NCBI GenBank assembly: GCA_050943075.1
Contig: JBMNOM010000014.1
Location: forward strand, 1 to 23,618
Direction: 5' to 3'
DNA length: 23,618 nucleotides
DNA from: CAJKWP01 sp050943075
GTDB lineage: Bacteria; Bacillota; Clostridia; Christensenellales; UBA1242
Shown here: one piece after another, positions 15,954 through 23,618 of the stretch
Position numbering within the stretch: the first letter of the stretch is position 1
Layout of the letters: each line of letters starts with the position of its first letter
The notes under the pieces: model-generated
What the model saw: only the letters and a program-made list of their open reading frames with translations
Database searches by the model: none
What the model was told of the DNA's origin: nothing
Made by a program: the position numbers and the translations under genes

Positions 15954-15980
15954 ATAATGCATTATACTGACGCATATAAA
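15954..15980 (+). promoter_or_regulatory. Divergent control region: palindrome and cwlD -10-like boxes
   Basis: A perfect 12-bp palindrome ATAATGCATTAT (15954-15965) lies between the LURP-one promoter and the amidase gene. Two -10-like boxes follow for the plus strand: TATACT (15963-15968) and TATAAA (15975-15980). The CATATAA at 15973-15979 with TCATA at 15952-15956 loosely resembles forespore-type promoters, but the spacing is short. No firm assignment is possible. Confidence 0.25.
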
Positions 15981-15985
15981 TTAAT

Positions 15986-16663
15986 ATGCTTATTGTGTCA
16001 ATTAAAAAGAAAGCCATAATAATTGTTTTGTGCTGCATTTTTATGCTTAGTGCAACACTTTCCTTGCCTTCCATTTTTGCCCAAGCAAAAACTTTTAACT
16101 ACACTGTTGTCATTGACGCAGGTCATGGCGGTTTTGACGGCGGAAGTGTCAGCCCATATTCGGACGCGGATGAAAACCATTTGAATTTGCAATATGCCCT
16201 AACACTGAAAGAAATTTTAAATAAAGCAGGAATTGGAGTTGTTTTAACAAGAAAAAACTTAAATGGGTTATACTCACTTTTTGCAGAAAATCGCAAAAAA
16301 GACGACATGAAAAAACGCATTGAAATCATTGAAAAATCGGGCGCAAATTTGGTTGTTAGCATTCACATGAACAGTTTTCCACTGCGGTCTTCACGCGGGG
16401 CACAAGTGTTTTACAAAGAAGACAACGCAAGCTCGCAATTTCTGGCAAACAACATTCAGCAAGTGTTTTATGAAAACTTGCCACATGGAAGAAAAGAAGC
16501 AAAACCTGGTGACTATTACATTTTAAACCAAAGCCCAATTCCAAGCGTGATTGTGGAATGCGGTTTTTTGAGCAACAAGGAAGATGAACAGCTTTTGCAA
16601 GACTCAATTTACCGCTCAAAAGTTTGCACCGCTATTGCTTATGGAATTATTATAAGTTTATAA
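15986..16663 (+). CDS. cwlD: N-acetylmuramoyl-L-alanine amidase, CwlD-like
   Basis: This Amidase_3-type zinc amidase removes peptide side chains from peptidoglycan. CwlD itself acts with PdaA to form muramic-delta-lactam in the spore cortex, the mark read by SleB. The 225-residue length is close to that of CwlD (about 237). After a Lys-rich start and hydrophobic export segment (about 10-34), the zinc ligands are His47 (DAGHGG), Glu63 (ADENHLNL) and His127 (VSIHMNSF). The catalytic Glu191 is in IVECGFLSN. It is a single-domain enzyme with no SH3 or cell-wall-binding repeats, which favours CwlD over a vegetative autolysin. The symbol is probable, not proven. No Shine-Dalgarno sequence precedes the ATG. 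It is convergent with the giant surface-protein gene. Confidence 0.85.
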   Translation: MLIVSIKKKAIIIVLCCIFMLSATLSLPSIFAQAKTFNYTVVIDAGHGGFDGGSVSPYSDADENHLNLQYALTLKEILNKAGIGVVLTRKNLNGLYSLFAENRKKDDMKKRIEIIEKSGANLVVSIHMNSFPLRSSRGAQVFYKEDNASSQFLANNIQQVFYENLPHGRKEAKPGDYYILNQSPIPSVIVECGFLSNKEDEQLLQDSIYRSKVCTAIAYGIIISL

Positions 16664-16837
16664 TTATATATAATATATACATATTTTATATCACATTTTT
16701 AAATACTGCTTTTTAATAAGAAATTGCTAACAAAACACATTTTATATTTTTGCTGCAAAAAAACAAATTAAAAAGCAAATATTTAAAATTAAAAACACGC
16801 TAATTTTTGGTTAAAAAATAAAATTAAATTTGAAATA

Positions 16838-16864
16838 AAAAACACCCAAAACTAGGGTGCTTTT
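16838..16864 (-). terminator. Rho-independent terminator after the giant surface gene
   Basis: A 10-bp stem (16838-16847 with 16855-16864, core CACCC/GGGTG) has loop AAAACTA. On the minus strand the only non-Watson-Crick position is a G-U pair, and the stem runs into TTTTTTATTT. On the plus strand it has an A-C mismatch, so it serves cwlD less well. Confidence 0.8.
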
Positions 16865-16882
16865 CTTGAAAAGTTTTTTGCT

Positions 16883-19800
16883 TTATCTCTTTCTGTTTGG
16901 CCTTTCTGTTGGGAAAACGCGACTTCTTGCCATACGTTTTTTCTTTTTAAGTTTTGAAACAAGAATGAATGCGCCAGAAACAAGCACAAGCCCTGCCGTG
17001 ACAGAAACTGTCACAATAATTCCTGTTTTAAGTTCAACTTTTCTAACAATGATTTGTGCATTTTCTGTTATGTGTCCAAACAAGCCTGAATAATGAAGCA
17101 CTTCGTAATCTTCTCTATCAAGATAGATATTGTTTCTGTCATATTCAAGTTTAATTGTGCCGTCAAAAGGATATTCTGCTGTTCCAATTGGAGTCCAGAA
17201 TCTGGTTTTAAAGTCAACTGTTGTTGTAAGCACATAGTAAGCAGATGCATATTCAATTTTAAGTGATGAATCAACTGGAATGTTGTTGTTAATGAGATAA
17301 GCCATTTGTGCAAATTGTTTTGCGTTTGAAATGATGTATGGGCTATCTTCTGTTCCAAGCCCTTCAAATTCTTCACGAACATCAAGCCAGTAAAGCATGC
17401 TGAAATTAATTCTTATTGTGCTGTTGTTTCCAAGTGAAACCATGTTTGATGGCATATTAATTGTGTAGGTGTTGTTGTAAACAGTTATATATTCTGGGCT
17501 GATTGCAACATTTGTTGAACCTGTAATAAGCCTAATGCTTTCATATTGGAAACGATCGTTTGCTGTGAATGAGAAGTTAATTGTTGCGTAATATGTTGTT
17601 TTTAAGTTTTGTGGGCCATTTAACACAGCATCGTTAACTTTAACTGTTCCGCGAACTTTATCAAAATCAATTCTGTAAATCACATCACGCAATTTAAAGT
17701 TTGGAATAACAGTGATGAACCCTCTTTGAACATCTTCAAGGTTAATTTGATATGTTGAAAGTGTGTTGTAGTTAACACCATTAATTGTCCAGAAGTCGAA
17801 AATGTAGCCAACTTGTTCTTCGATTTGGAAACTTAAGAATTGTTTGTACCGTGCAAATTTCTTTGCTGCTTCTTCAATTGGGTCGCCACCATCAACAAAC
17901 CACGCTTTAACAAAACCGCCAATTTCTGGGTTTTCAATTCTTATTTCAACTTTTGCACCAATAAATGAAGCAACATATTCTTTTGGTGTTGGTGAATAGT
18001 TAATTGTTTGTTCGTGCAATGTCCACAAAATTGTTTGTGAAGCGCCTTCGCTCCAGCCAACAAATTCATAGCCTGCGTCAACACTTGCAAGCAAGATTGC
18101 TGTTTGAGTTGGCAACAAGTAAACTTCGTCTTGATTGTTAATTGTTGCACTTCCGCCCAATCCACTTGCAACTCTAATTCTAACTTTATAAACAAGTGTG
18201 TAATTTAATTGAAGATTGTTGTTTAAAAGAAGTGGAATTCTAATGCTTAAAATTGATGATGTTGAAATAATTTCGCCATTTTGTTCCCAGTGCGAGAATA
18301 GATAGCCATCTTTTCCGCTTGGAGCAACAAACATAACATCATTATTTCCATAGTATTGGAAAGTTGTAAATCCAGTCATTCCAATTAAGATGTCGGGGTT
18401 ATCAGTGAAGTCTAAGCTTTTGCTTAAAGCGTTTATGCTTGGGCTGTAGGAAATGTTGATTGTTGCAAAGTTTTCTTCCCATTCTGCAATAACTTTTTTT
18501 ATGCTTGGGTCCCAGTTTCCAACTTGTTGTCCGCCTGCGCTGATAAGCATATACTTGCCTTCGCCTGCGTTTGCGTCTGTGAACCAGCCTTTAAAGGTGT
18601 AGCCTGGTCTTGAAGGAACTAAATAACCTTCAGTTGATAAAACTTGTCTTATATCTGTTGCCATTTCAATGTTGAAATTGAAATATTGTTGAATTTCTGG
18701 TGTTTTAATAAACAACACTGGATGATCTTTTGCTTCAACAAACAACACCACTTCTCCGTCTGTTGTGAAGTCGGAAATTAAGAAGTCAATTAAAATTTGC
18801 TCTTCATTTTCAAAGTAATTCACATTTTGTGTTATAAATTGCAATTCTTGTCCTTGCAATTTAAGTGCAATTAATGGTTGGTTGAATTGGTTTTCAAGCA
18901 CATTGTAGTATGTTGAGTTAACTTTGAAACTAACTTCAAAATTGTTGCCTGTTCTAACCGCCGCCATCACATAAGCTCTGTATCTTTCACTTGCAATAAT
19001 CTTGGTTGGGTCAATGTCCACAAAGCCCGCAAGTGTTTTTGCATTTTTAATGTTGTAGGTATAACTTTCGCCAGTTGGAGAAACAATTGCAATTTCAAAT
19101 TTATTCGTTTTTGTTTCAAAGATAACCGTGATGACAACATCTTCATAAAACTCTGAAATGTTTGCACTTGTTTGATTGTTTGTTGTTTTAATTGTTGCAA
19201 ATTTGCCACCCTCAACGCTCCAACCGCTAATTATATAGCCATCTCTTGGCATTGCCAAAATGTTTAATGTTTGTGTTGTTAAAAGGTTAATTAAAAGTGT
19301 GCTGCCTGATTCTTCAGTGTCTGTATTTTGCAAATAACCAACATCTGTTGTGAAGGTTTCATAAATGTAATTACCAGTTTCATCAATGTCCACAAACACT
19401 TTTGCGTTAAGTGTAATTAAAACCATTTTTGGAACAAACACAGCTTTAATTCTTAAGTTTTGTGTGATGTTTTTATCTCTTCTTGTTTCGGTTAAGTTGT
19501 CATTATCAATAACATAGCTTTGTGTTTCAAAGTTATAAATTTGCCATGCTTGGAAATTGTATCCCCTTGCTGATGTGACTGTTATTTCTGGCAAGGATTC
19601 GCCATGTTTAACTTGATATCTCAATTGTTCAACACTGAATGTGCCTTTGCCTTCTTGAGTGTATTCCACTGTGTAAACATTTTGTTTCACAAGTGCAACA
19701 ACATTTGTGTTGTCCACCATTAAGAGTTTAAAGCTTGTTGCATCGGTTGAAAGAATTTGTTTTCTGTTAATTGTGGTTAACCAACCAACAAAGTGATAAC

Positions 19801-22800
19801 CAGTTTGCACACTTACGCTAACTTCGGCTTCTTTTTCATAAATGAATTTTGCGCCTTGGGTTTGATCGTCTGGTGGTGTTAAAATTGTGATGCTTGCGTA
19901 AAGAGAGGAGTTTTCTTCCACAACAATAATGTCGCCATTATCGTTTTCATAAGCAACAACTGGGTTAAGTGTGTAAAGCAATCTTTCAAACAAGAGTATG
20001 ATTTCACCACTTGAATTAAAGTTTTCAAATGTGAATTTGCTGTTTGAGTCAAATGTGAATTGTCCGCCAAGAGCATCAATGTCAGCTTTAACAAATTCAT
20101 ACAAGCTTGTGTCTTCCGCTGGTTTAAAGCCTTGCTTTGCAAAAATTTCAATAACAAGTTTTTGGTTTGTTTTAATTTGAATTTGTGACAATGTGTTTGC
20201 TTTGTTCACATTGCTGTCAACAACTGTTTGATTATCTTCTTTATCAATGATATAACTTGCAAAACTTCCAAGTTGATTGCTTGTTAAGTCTTTTGTTAAG
20301 TCTTTTCCAACTTTAACCGTGATTGTGTGTTGTTGTTCTGTGAACAAGCCCACAATGACAGCGTCTTCATCAAATTTTGCAAATGTGAATGAGTTGTCTT
20401 GTTTAACCAAGGAAACTGAAGATGGTATGTTGATAAAGGTGTCAAACATATAACCTTTTTGTGCGCTTGGTATAATTAAAACGCTTTCACCAATGAACAC
20501 CTTAATTGTGATTATTTGTTTTCCATTTTCTTCTGTTATCACAACTCTTTCATTGTCATTAATAACTTCTTGACGCAAATCTTCATCAATTAAGTTTGTT
20601 GCAATTGCTTCAAGGCTGCCAAGGCTTGTGTCTGGTGTTTCAAATTGAACTGTTAAAAGCCCTGCAAGGAATTTAACATTTAATTCAATGTCTTCTTTGA
20701 ATCTGCTGATTGATAAAATTAAGTTTTCTGATTGTTCGTTTGAAACCACAACATATTCAGTGTTTTCCCCTGCGGTTATGAAGTTGTAGTAAGCGATATA
20801 ACCTTTCTTTGGAACAATGTTAAGTTTGAGTTCTGCACTTGCAAGAAGTGAAACTGTGATTGTGTTTCCACTATTAACAACACTTAACACTCCTGTGCTT
20901 CTAACAACTTCAACACTGCCATTTGTTAATGAACTTGAGTTTATTGTAATTGAATATGTTTGTTCTTCCCATCTTGCATAGTATGTTTTGTTTTCAGTGA
21001 AGTTAAAGATTGTGTTTTCATTAAGCATATTTCCACCGCTTAATGAATCAAACCAACCAATGAATGTATATCTTATTCTTTGTGGATCTTCAACAATTTC
21101 AATAATTGAGTCATATTCCACTGAAATAATTCTTTCTGTTTGTGAGTTTGCAAATTTTCCTTTGTCGCTGTTTAACAAGCTTTCACTTTCTGTTCCCGTT
21201 GCTGCAACAAAATTCACGCTGTATGTTTTTGGTGTCCATTTTGCATAAACTGTCATTTCTTCAAGAACTGAAATTTGAGTTAATGGTTCGTTCAAACTGC
21301 TTGGGTTTGAAACAAGGAACCAACCTGCAAAATTGTAGCCTGTTCTTGAAATTTCGTTTGCTGCTGGAAGAATGACAACTGTGCCCAAGTCAAATTCTTT
21401 TGACAAGCCTGTTAAAGCACCTTGTGAAACAATTTGTGTCCAGCCAGTTGCAAATTCTCCACCCACTTCAACGTGTTTTTCATTTGCATTGAAGTTGATG
21501 TTTACGCCAAGTGTGATAATTTTGAATTTTGCATAAACACGTTGTTCTTGACGAACTGTGATTTCAAGTGTGTTTCCATTAACAACAAAGCCATTGCCTG
21601 TTGCAAGTTTTGTTGCTGTTTTGTCTGCTGACAAATACCAACCATCAAACTCATAGTTTTGTGAAGGTTGTGCAACTAATGTTAAAACATCTTTAAAGAG
21701 CACTTTAATGTTGTTGTTTGTTTTAATGTCTTGTCCATTTGCAACAACTGTTCCGCTGTCCATTGCTTGAACAGCTGCTAGGTCAATTGCTGCCTCGTAA
21801 TCTGTTGAAGAGTATGCAATTAAACCAACTTGAACTTCAAGCTCTGCAAGCGTCCAGTATGCGTAAAGTGTTTTTTCGTCTTGACTTACTGGCCAATTAT
21901 CTTGATTAATTACTGTGTCAAGTGTAAAGAGTGTGCCTTGTCCATTTGGCATGTCATACCAACCAGAGAACACATAACCTGTTGCGCTTGGTCTTGGCAA
22001 GTCACCACTTAAGGCAATGCTTTGGTTATATTTAAGCATTAATTCTGTTGTTGTTATAACTGAATGTGATGTTGTGTCCAAAGCACCAAAGCCATAGTCG
22101 AAAATTGCTTTAACTGTTTTGTCCAAAATTTCGCCTTGCGCTGTTGTTGTAATTAAAATGTAGTTGTCTTTGTCTGGCCCTGCAAGTTCAATTTCAAGTT
22201 CTTGCATTCCAACTTCTGCTGCTTTATATTGAGCTTTTGCTGTCACGCTGTCGTTTGGCAAAACGCCAATTAATGTAATTGTGCCGCTATAAAGAATTGT
22301 GCCATCATAAACTTTTGTCCAGTCACTTGTTGCGCTTACTTCCAACGCATTAACTTTAAGCACGGCTGTTTGTCTTTCAGCAATTTCATAGTTGTTGCCT
22401 AAAACTGAAACGTCATCAAGTGAAATTGTGTAAAGCCCTGCATTAAGTTTTATGATAATGCCATCAACTTTTCCTTTTCCTGTGAATTGTTGCATATCAA
22501 CTGGTAATGTGTAGTCGTCAATGCTTGGATTGTAGCCAAACACGTCAAACTCAAAATTAATTGCGCTTGCCAATGTGCCATAAGCAACTTCTCTGTTTTT
22601 TGCAACAAGTTTAACTTGACGTTTTAAAATTGTTCCTGTGATTGATTTTGTGTTTAAAGCAAGTTCATAGTTAACACTTGCAACGCCTTCCATAACAACA
22701 TCAATGCGTTTGTTATTGCCTGCGTTTGCGTCTGCAAAAGTTGTTGTAAGTGTCATGCTTGTTTGGTCTTTTTCCAAAATGCCTTCAAATTCAACACCTT

Positions 22801-23618
22801 GAATATTTGTGTTGCCATCATAAATTTTTTGGTGTGTTCCAGCAATGTAGGAAATTTCTTTTTTGTGAATTATAAATGAATATTCAAATTGCATAGTTGC
22901 CGCTGTTCCATATTCTGTTGTTAATGCACGTTTAAGCACAACTTTGTATGTGCCAGCGTTTGCAGAATTGTTTTCAATTTCAAATTCCACTTCCAAAAGT
23001 TCAATTCCGCTTCTTGCCCTAACGTTTGAAATATCAAAGCCCGCAAATTCGTTTGGATTGACAACATTGCCATCATAAACTTTATTTAACAAACTTGGAT
23101 TAATGAATTCAATTATTGCTTCGCCATCAATTGGCATTTTAATTTCAAAGCCATTGTTTTCGCTTTGAATGAAAATTTGATAGTTGGTGTTTTGTGTTGA
23201 AGTGTTTTGCAAATTGTAAAAACCAATTTTTTCCCCTGCAACTCTTGTGAATGTCACAAGCACGTCTTCATTTGTGCTTTCGTTTTTAATTATTTTTTCA
23301 AGCACTGGGTCTGGTTGTGTTTGAATGCTGAAGTGTTTGAAGAATTCACCTTGAGCAATTTGAGATGAGATGTCCCATTGTAATGGATTAATTTCATAGT
23401 TCCATTCAAACGCTCCAACAAGTTCAAAGTTTGCATTTGCTTGCAAAATTGCTTTAATTACATAAGAGCCAACATTTTTGCTTTCTGTTTGTTTTTCTGC
23501 GCCTTTCCAAATTTCATAATTGAATGAAGGCATTGTGATGCTTTCTGTTGGTGCGCTAATTCCTGCACCTGTGGTGTAATTCAATGTGATTGTTGGAGTT
23601 TGTGAAAGTGCGTTATAA
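16883..23618 (-). CDS. Giant modular surface protein (N-terminus outside the window)
   Basis: The reading frame is open through the window edge, so only the last 2245 or so residues are seen. The TTG near 23584 is not the start, because the frame continues upstream as ALSQTPTITLNYTT. From N to C it shows MBG/YDG-type modules (about 22100-23618), at least eleven InlB B-repeat-like modules with GYxFxGW cores (about 17700-22000), a stalk segment, a pre-GLUG-like segment (about 17080-17390: GLGTEDSPYIISNAKQFAQMAYLIN, then FWTPIG, PFDGTI and YSGLFGHI), one membrane helix (about 16960-17040) and a tail with KKKKR. No LPxTG-like motif is present, so it is probably held by the membrane helix and not by sortase. 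No cysteine was found in the visible sequence. Likely an adhesin or long surface fibre; the ligand is unknown. Confidence 0.88.
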   Translation of the reverse strand, partial: YNALSQTPTITLNYTTGAGISAPTESITMPSFNYEIWKGAEKQTESKNVGSYVIKAILQANANFELVGAFEWNYEINPLQWDISSQIAQGEFFKHFSIQTQPDPVLEKIIKNESTNEDVLVTFTRVAGEKIGFYNLQNTSTQNTNYQIFIQSENNGFEIKMPIDGEAIIEFINPSLLNKVYDGNVVNPNEFAGFDISNVRARSGIELLEVEFEIENNSANAGTYKVVLKRALTTEYGTAATMQFEYSFIIHKKEISYIAGTHQKIYDGNTNIQGVEFEGILEKDQTSMTLTTTFADANAGNNKRIDVVMEGVASVNYELALNTKSITGTILKRQVKLVAKNREVAYGTLASAINFEFDVFGYNPSIDDYTLPVDMQQFTGKGKVDGIIIKLNAGLYTISLDDVSVLGNNYEIAERQTAVLKVNALEVSATSDWTKVYDGTILYSGTITLIGVLPNDSVTAKAQYKAAEVGMQELEIELAGPDKDNYILITTTAQGEILDKTVKAIFDYGFGALDTTSHSVITTTELMLKYNQSIALSGDLPRPSATGYVFSGWYDMPNGQGTLFTLDTVINQDNWPVSQDEKTLYAYWTLAELEVQVGLIAYSSTDYEAAIDLAAVQAMDSGTVVANGQDIKTNNNIKVLFKDVLTLVAQPSQNYEFDGWYLSADKTATKLATGNGFVVNGNTLEITVRQEQRVYAKFKIITLGVNINFNANEKHVEVGGEFATGWTQIVSQGALTGLSKEFDLGTVVILPAANEISRTGYNFAGWFLVSNPSSLNEPLTQISVLEEMTVYAKWTPKTYSVNFVAATGTESESLLNSDKGKFANSQTERIISVEYDSIIEIVEDPQRIRYTFIGWFDSLSGGNMLNENTIFNFTENKTYYARWEEQTYSITINSSSLTNGSVEVVRSTGVLSVVNSGNTITVSLLASAELKLNIVPKKGYIAYYNFITAGENTEYVVVSNEQSENLILSISRFKEDIELNVKFLAGLLTVQFETPDTSLGSLEAIATNLIDEDLRQEVINDNERVVITEENGKQIITIKVFIGESVLIIPSAQKGYMFDTFINIPSSVSLVKQDNSFTFAKFDEDAVIVGLFTEQQHTITVKVGKDLTKDLTSNQLGSFASYIIDKEDNQTVVDSNVNKANTLSQIQIKTNQKLVIEIFAKQGFKPAEDTSLYEFVKADIDALGGQFTFDSNSKFTFENFNSSGEIILLFERLLYTLNPVVAYENDNGDIIVVEENSSLYASITILTPPDDQTQGAKFIYEKEAEVSVSVQTGYHFVGWLTTINRKQILSTDATSFKLLMVDNTNVVALVKQNVYTVEYTQEGKGTFSVEQLRYQVKHGESLPEITVTSARGYNFQAWQIYNFETQSYVIDNDNLTETRRDKNITQNLRIKAVFVPKMVLITLNAKVFVDIDETGNYIYETFTTDVGYLQNTDTEESGSTLLINLLTTQTLNILAMPRDGYIISGWSVEGGKFATIKTTNNQTSANISEFYEDVVITVIFETKTNKFEIAIVSPTGESYTYNIKNAKTLAGFVDIDPTKIIASERYRAYVMAAVRTGNNFEVSFKVNSTYYNVLENQFNQPLIALKLQGQELQFITQNVNYFENEEQILIDFLISDFTTDGEVVLFVEAKDHPVLFIKTPEIQQYFNFNIEMATDIRQVLSTEGYLVPSRPGYTFKGWFTDANAGEGKYMLISAGGQQVGNWDPSIKKVIAEWEENFATINISYSPSINALSKSLDFTDNPDILIGMTGFTTFQYYGNNDVMFVAPSGKDGYLFSHWEQNGEIISTSSILSIRIPLLLNNNLQLNYTLVYKVRIRVASGLGGSATINNQDEVYLLPTQTAILLASVDAGYEFVGWSEGASQTILWTLHEQTINYSPTPKEYVASFIGAKVEIRIENPEIGGFVKAWFVDGGDPIEEAAKKFARYKQFLSFQIEEQVGYIFDFWTINGVNYNTLSTYQINLEDVQRGFITVIPNFKLRDVIYRIDFDKVRGTVKVNDAVLNGPQNLKTTYYATINFSFTANDRFQYESIRLITGSTNVAISPEYITVYNNTYTINMPSNMVSLGNNSTIRINFSMLYWLDVREEFEGLGTEDSPYIISNAKQFAQMAYLINNNIPVDSSLKIEYASAYYVLTTTVDFKTRFWTPIGTAEYPFDGTIKLEYDRNNIYLDREDYEVLHYSGLFGHITENAQIIVRKVELKTGIIVTVSVTAGLVLVSGAFILVSKLKKKKRMARSRVFPTERPNRKR
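17700..22000 (-). repeat. InlB B-repeat-like modules in the giant protein
   Basis: Tryptophan-bearing cores occur near 21960 (GYVFSGWYD), 21640 (NYEFDGWYL), 21325 (GYNFAGWFL), 21060 (RYTFIGWFD), 19790 (GYHFVGWLT), 19550 (GYNFQAWQI), 19225 (GYIISGWSV), 18590 (GYTFKGWFT), 18295 (GYLFSHWEQ), 18060 (GYEFVGWSE) and 17800 (GYIFDFWTI). Each is followed by a beta segment typically ending in a YAxW- or VxAxF-like strand. Between 19800 and 21000 the modules are degenerate and have lost the tryptophan (GYIAYYNF, GYMFDTF, GFKP). Confidence 0.8.
22100..23100 (-). repeat. MBG/YDG-type modules in the giant protein
   Basis: Three K(V/I)YDG cores mark successive modules: near 23085 (KVYDGNVV), 22825 (KIYDGNTN) and 22305 (KVYDGTIL). 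Each is followed by beta-rich sequence with the typical VGxxxLEIELAGPDKDNYILI or AGTYKVVL endings. A fourth module without the YDG core (VAYGTLASAINFEF) lies near 22580. The pattern fits MBG/YDG surface domains; I place it by motif only. Confidence 0.7.

Overview
The window looks like chromosomal DNA from an AT-rich, endospore-forming member of the Firmicutes (Clostridia-like). The evidence is four sporulation or germination genes (spoIIR, sleB, ypeB and a cwlD-like amidase), strong AAGGAG-type ribosome binding sites, low GC, and a giant Gram-positive-style surface protein. No rRNA, tRNA, CRISPR array, transposase, integrase or phage gene was seen, so there is no sign of a recent mobile insertion. 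An exact genus cannot be named from this sequence. All 16 genes called here end in TAA. The only TGA with a decoding role is the programmed frameshift codon of prfB, which argues that TGA is a normal stop in this organism.

Layout. Positions 81-11537 are all on the minus strand. In transcription order they are spoIIR, sleB, ypeB (a forespore-signalling gene followed by a spore-cortex germination pair), a small Cys/His/Asp-rich protein that may be a coat protein, a 299-residue protein built from eleven 17-residue repeats, a YugP-type membrane zinc protease, tilS, and gyrB-gyrA. Positions 11735-14376 are on the plus strand: prfB (release factor 2, with its +1 frameshift site), tsaD (tRNA threonylcarbamoylation), and an orphan 116-residue gene with its own promoter and terminator. 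Positions 14551-15886 (minus) hold a LURP-one/YxjI-like gene followed by an unrecognised 253-residue gene, apparently co-transcribed. Divergent from them is a CwlD-like amidase (15986-16663, plus). From 16883 to the window edge (minus) runs one giant gene that encodes at least 2245 residues and whose start lies outside the window.

How the genes fit together. gyrB/gyrA, tilS, prfB and tsaD are housekeeping genes for supercoiling, tRNA decoding and termination. SpoIIR triggers sigma-E activation in the mother cell. CwlD-type amidases make the muramic-lactam signature of spore cortex, and SleB with YpeB degrades that cortex at germination, so this 6-kb neighbourhood touches both the making and the breaking of the spore. 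The giant protein combines MBG/YDG-type and InlB B-repeat-like modules, a pre-GLUG-like segment and a C-terminal membrane anchor. It is probably a long surface stalk or adhesin.

The least explained items are the 17-residue-repeat solenoid protein, the Cys/His/Asp protein beside ypeB, the LURP-one partner gene, and the orphan 116-residue gene. No convincing new multi-gene system is visible. The repeat protein is the best single candidate for something not yet described.
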